DNA from: Blastocatellia bacterium
GTDB taxonomy: Bacteria > Acidobacteriota > Blastocatellia > Pyrinomonadales > Pyrinomonadaceae
NCBI GenBank assembly: GCA_013695195.1
Contig: JACDAY010000024.1
Span: 1 to 6,262, forward strand
Reading direction: 5' to 3'
DNA: 6,262 bases
Shown here one piece after another: positions 5,132 to 6,262 of the stretch (its first letter is position 1; every line of letters begins with the position of its first letter). Both the position numbers and the translations under genes were made by a program. The notes under the pieces are model-generated. The model did no database searches. It had not been told where the DNA came from and was given only the letters and a program-made list of their open reading frames with translations.

Positions 5132-6262
5132 ATGCAGAAGTATTTAAATTATGTAGCTACTGTTTTACTCAGTATAGTATTTTGCGCTGTAGCTGCCTCG
5201 GCACAGGTTACGGGCGGCGCAATAACCGGGAGCATCGTTGACGCTAACGGAGCGGTTGTTCCCAATGTTGAGGTTAGAATTACAGACAAAGCCCGCGGTT
5301 CGGTATTTACCGCTCAGACGAGCGGATCCGGTTCGTATAATTTTGTAAACGTTCCGACCGGTGAATATACAATATCTATCGAAGGAACAGGTTTTGCGAC
5401 TGTCTCCCGCGATCTTAGCGTTACTCTTAATCAAACAAACACAGTCGATGTAGTCTTGCAGGTTGCAGGCGGAACGACGGTGGTTGATGTTGTCGCAGGA
5501 GGCGGATCAATTGTTCAGACCGACAGCTCGCAGGTTGGAACCACTTTTTCGGGCCGCTCGGCACAGGATTTACCTGTCGGCAGCGCTAATGGCCTGGCCC
5601 TGCTTGCTCCGAACGTCATTCCTCCTGCAAACGGAACTGCCGGTTCGGGCGGCGTCAGCGGCGGCGTCCGCGCACGCGGCAACTCCTTTAATATTGACGG
5701 CGTGGATAACAACGACGCCTCGGTTACCGGCCCGTCAACCGGACCGATCCAGGACGCGGTTTCGGAATTTACGCTGCTGCAGAACAACTTCAATGCCGAA
5801 TTCGGCGCAGGAGCCGGCGGACAGTTCAACACCATTACCAAATCAGGCACAAACCAATTCCGCGGTAATATCTTTACCTATATCGGCAGCGAGCAATTTA
5901 ATGCTCCCTCGACCGATGAATCATCACAAGGGTTTAAGAACTTTTTCAAAGAAGTCCGTTACGGCGGAACATTCGGCGGGCCGCTGCCGTTTCCTAATTT
6001 CGGCGAAGGCGGACCCGTTTTCCGTTCGGGCAAGAACAAGCTGTTCTTCTTCGGTGCTTACGAAAAATATTTCCAAACAGGGGAAAGCGCTGCCGGATCA
6101 TTCTTTGCTCCGACGCTGGCCGGCCTGAACCAGCTCGCGACGATTCCGGGAGTAAGCCCGTTTGTCATTGATATATTTAGAAACAATGTAAGTTTAGCGA
6201 CTACCGGAAACGCGGCTGCTACTGCTGAATTCGGCAATATTTTAGGCCGCACAGGTATTGAG
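5132..6262 (+). CDS. Oar-like TonB-dependent receptor with N-terminal carboxypeptidase-regulatory-like domain, 3' end cut by the window
   Basis: The frame is open for 377 codons to the window edge. It encodes the start of a large outer-membrane TonB-dependent receptor of the Oar type, a group that often exceeds 1000 residues, so most of the barrel is missing. Residues 1-24 are a signal peptide (VATVLLSIVFCAVAASA, cut before Q25). Residues 27-110 form a carboxypeptidase-regulatory-like beta domain (GGAITGSIVDANGAVVPNVEV, then SGSGSYNFVNVPTGEYTISI). The plug follows at about 118-245 with FNIDGVDNNDASVTG (186-200), SEFTLLQNNFNAEFGAGAGG (211-230) and FNTITKSGTNQFRGN (232-246). Barrel-type strands begin with RYGGTFGGPLP and KNKLFFFGAYEKY. 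Such receptors take up ligands with energy from TonB-ExbB-ExbD, but the ligand is unknown here; oligosaccharide or peptide uptake is common for relatives. The start is set by GGAGG at 5119. A TonB-domain protein is encoded in the divergent unit, but a partnership is only a guess. Confidence 0.92.
   Translation, partial: MQKYLNYVATVLLSIVFCAVAASAQVTGGAITGSIVDANGAVVPNVEVRITDKARGSVFTAQTSGSGSYNFVNVPTGEYTISIEGTGFATVSRDLSVTLNQTNTVDVVLQVAGGTTVVDVVAGGGSIVQTDSSQVGTTFSGRSAQDLPVGSANGLALLAPNVIPPANGTAGSGGVSGGVRARGNSFNIDGVDNNDASVTGPSTGPIQDAVSEFTLLQNNFNAEFGAGAGGQFNTITKSGTNQFRGNIFTYIGSEQFNAPSTDESSQGFKNFFKEVRYGGTFGGPLPFPNFGEGGPVFRSGKNKLFFFGAYEKYFQTGESAAGSFFAPTLAGLNQLATIPGVSPFVIDIFRNNVSLATTGNAAATAEFGNILGRTGIE

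Noticed and set aside
5463..6128. Plus-strand 221-codon open frame
   Set aside because: It overlaps the receptor gene in another frame and is a by-product of codon bias there. The receptor frame carries the signal peptide and domain motifs.
1..6262. A defence system, biosynthetic cluster or other new multi-gene system
   Set aside because: The HD protein resembles housekeeping COG1078 enzymes, and no nuclease, reverse transcriptase, toxin-antitoxin pair, transposase or biosynthetic core gene accompanies it. The five genes fit ordinary metabolic and envelope functions.

Overview
The window reads as chromosomal DNA from a Gram-negative, outer-membrane-bearing bacterium with moderate GC in its genes and AT-rich intergenic DNA. 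The gene set suggests Acidobacteriota, perhaps the Blastocatellia/Pyrinomonadales side: an exported M13 metallopeptidase, an Oar-like TonB-dependent receptor with an N-terminal carboxypeptidase-regulatory-like domain, and a soluble protein ending in a TonB C-terminal domain. A palindromic repeat of the 'TTTCACCACAGAGACACAG' type, which I remember from many environmental genomes, also fits. The taxonomic call is inference from content only.

Layout. Four genes lie on the minus strand, read right to left: a COG1078-type HD-domain phosphohydrolase (3462-4742), a secreted protein with a C-terminal TonB domain (2534-3490), a PlsC-type 1-acyl-glycerol-3-phosphate acyltransferase (1788-2534), and an M13 metallopeptidase (1617 to 1, cut by the window edge before its end). 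The first three overlap (29 nt, then 1 nt as TAATG) and look like one transcription unit. The peptidase has its own leader of about 170 nt, with a perfect 8-bp inverted repeat and a strong ribosome binding site. Divergently on the plus strand, an Oar-like TonB-dependent receptor starts at 5132 and runs off the right edge. Both edge-cut genes are open to the end of the window.

Between the divergent genes lies about 390 nt of AT-rich DNA with several layers of structure. It holds three near-palindromic ACAATTGT-type sites spaced 27-29 nt apart, a long-range inverted repeat, and an 8-bp hairpin followed by seven T. That hairpin looks like an intrinsic terminator placed in the leader of the receptor gene. 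Its left arm contains a Shine-Dalgarno sequence and an ATG followed directly by TAA.

The most striking observation is at the 5' end of the TonB-domain gene. A 77-nt palindromic repeat with 29-nt arms (27 of 29 paired) begins next to the stop codon of the HD gene and is read in frame. It supplies most of the n-region and hydrophobic core of the predicted signal peptide. The repeat seems to have replaced the original start of the gene, which now appears to begin inside the HD gene. I see no CRISPR array, tRNA, rRNA or transposase gene. Apart from the repeat, I see no clear sign of a new multi-gene system.
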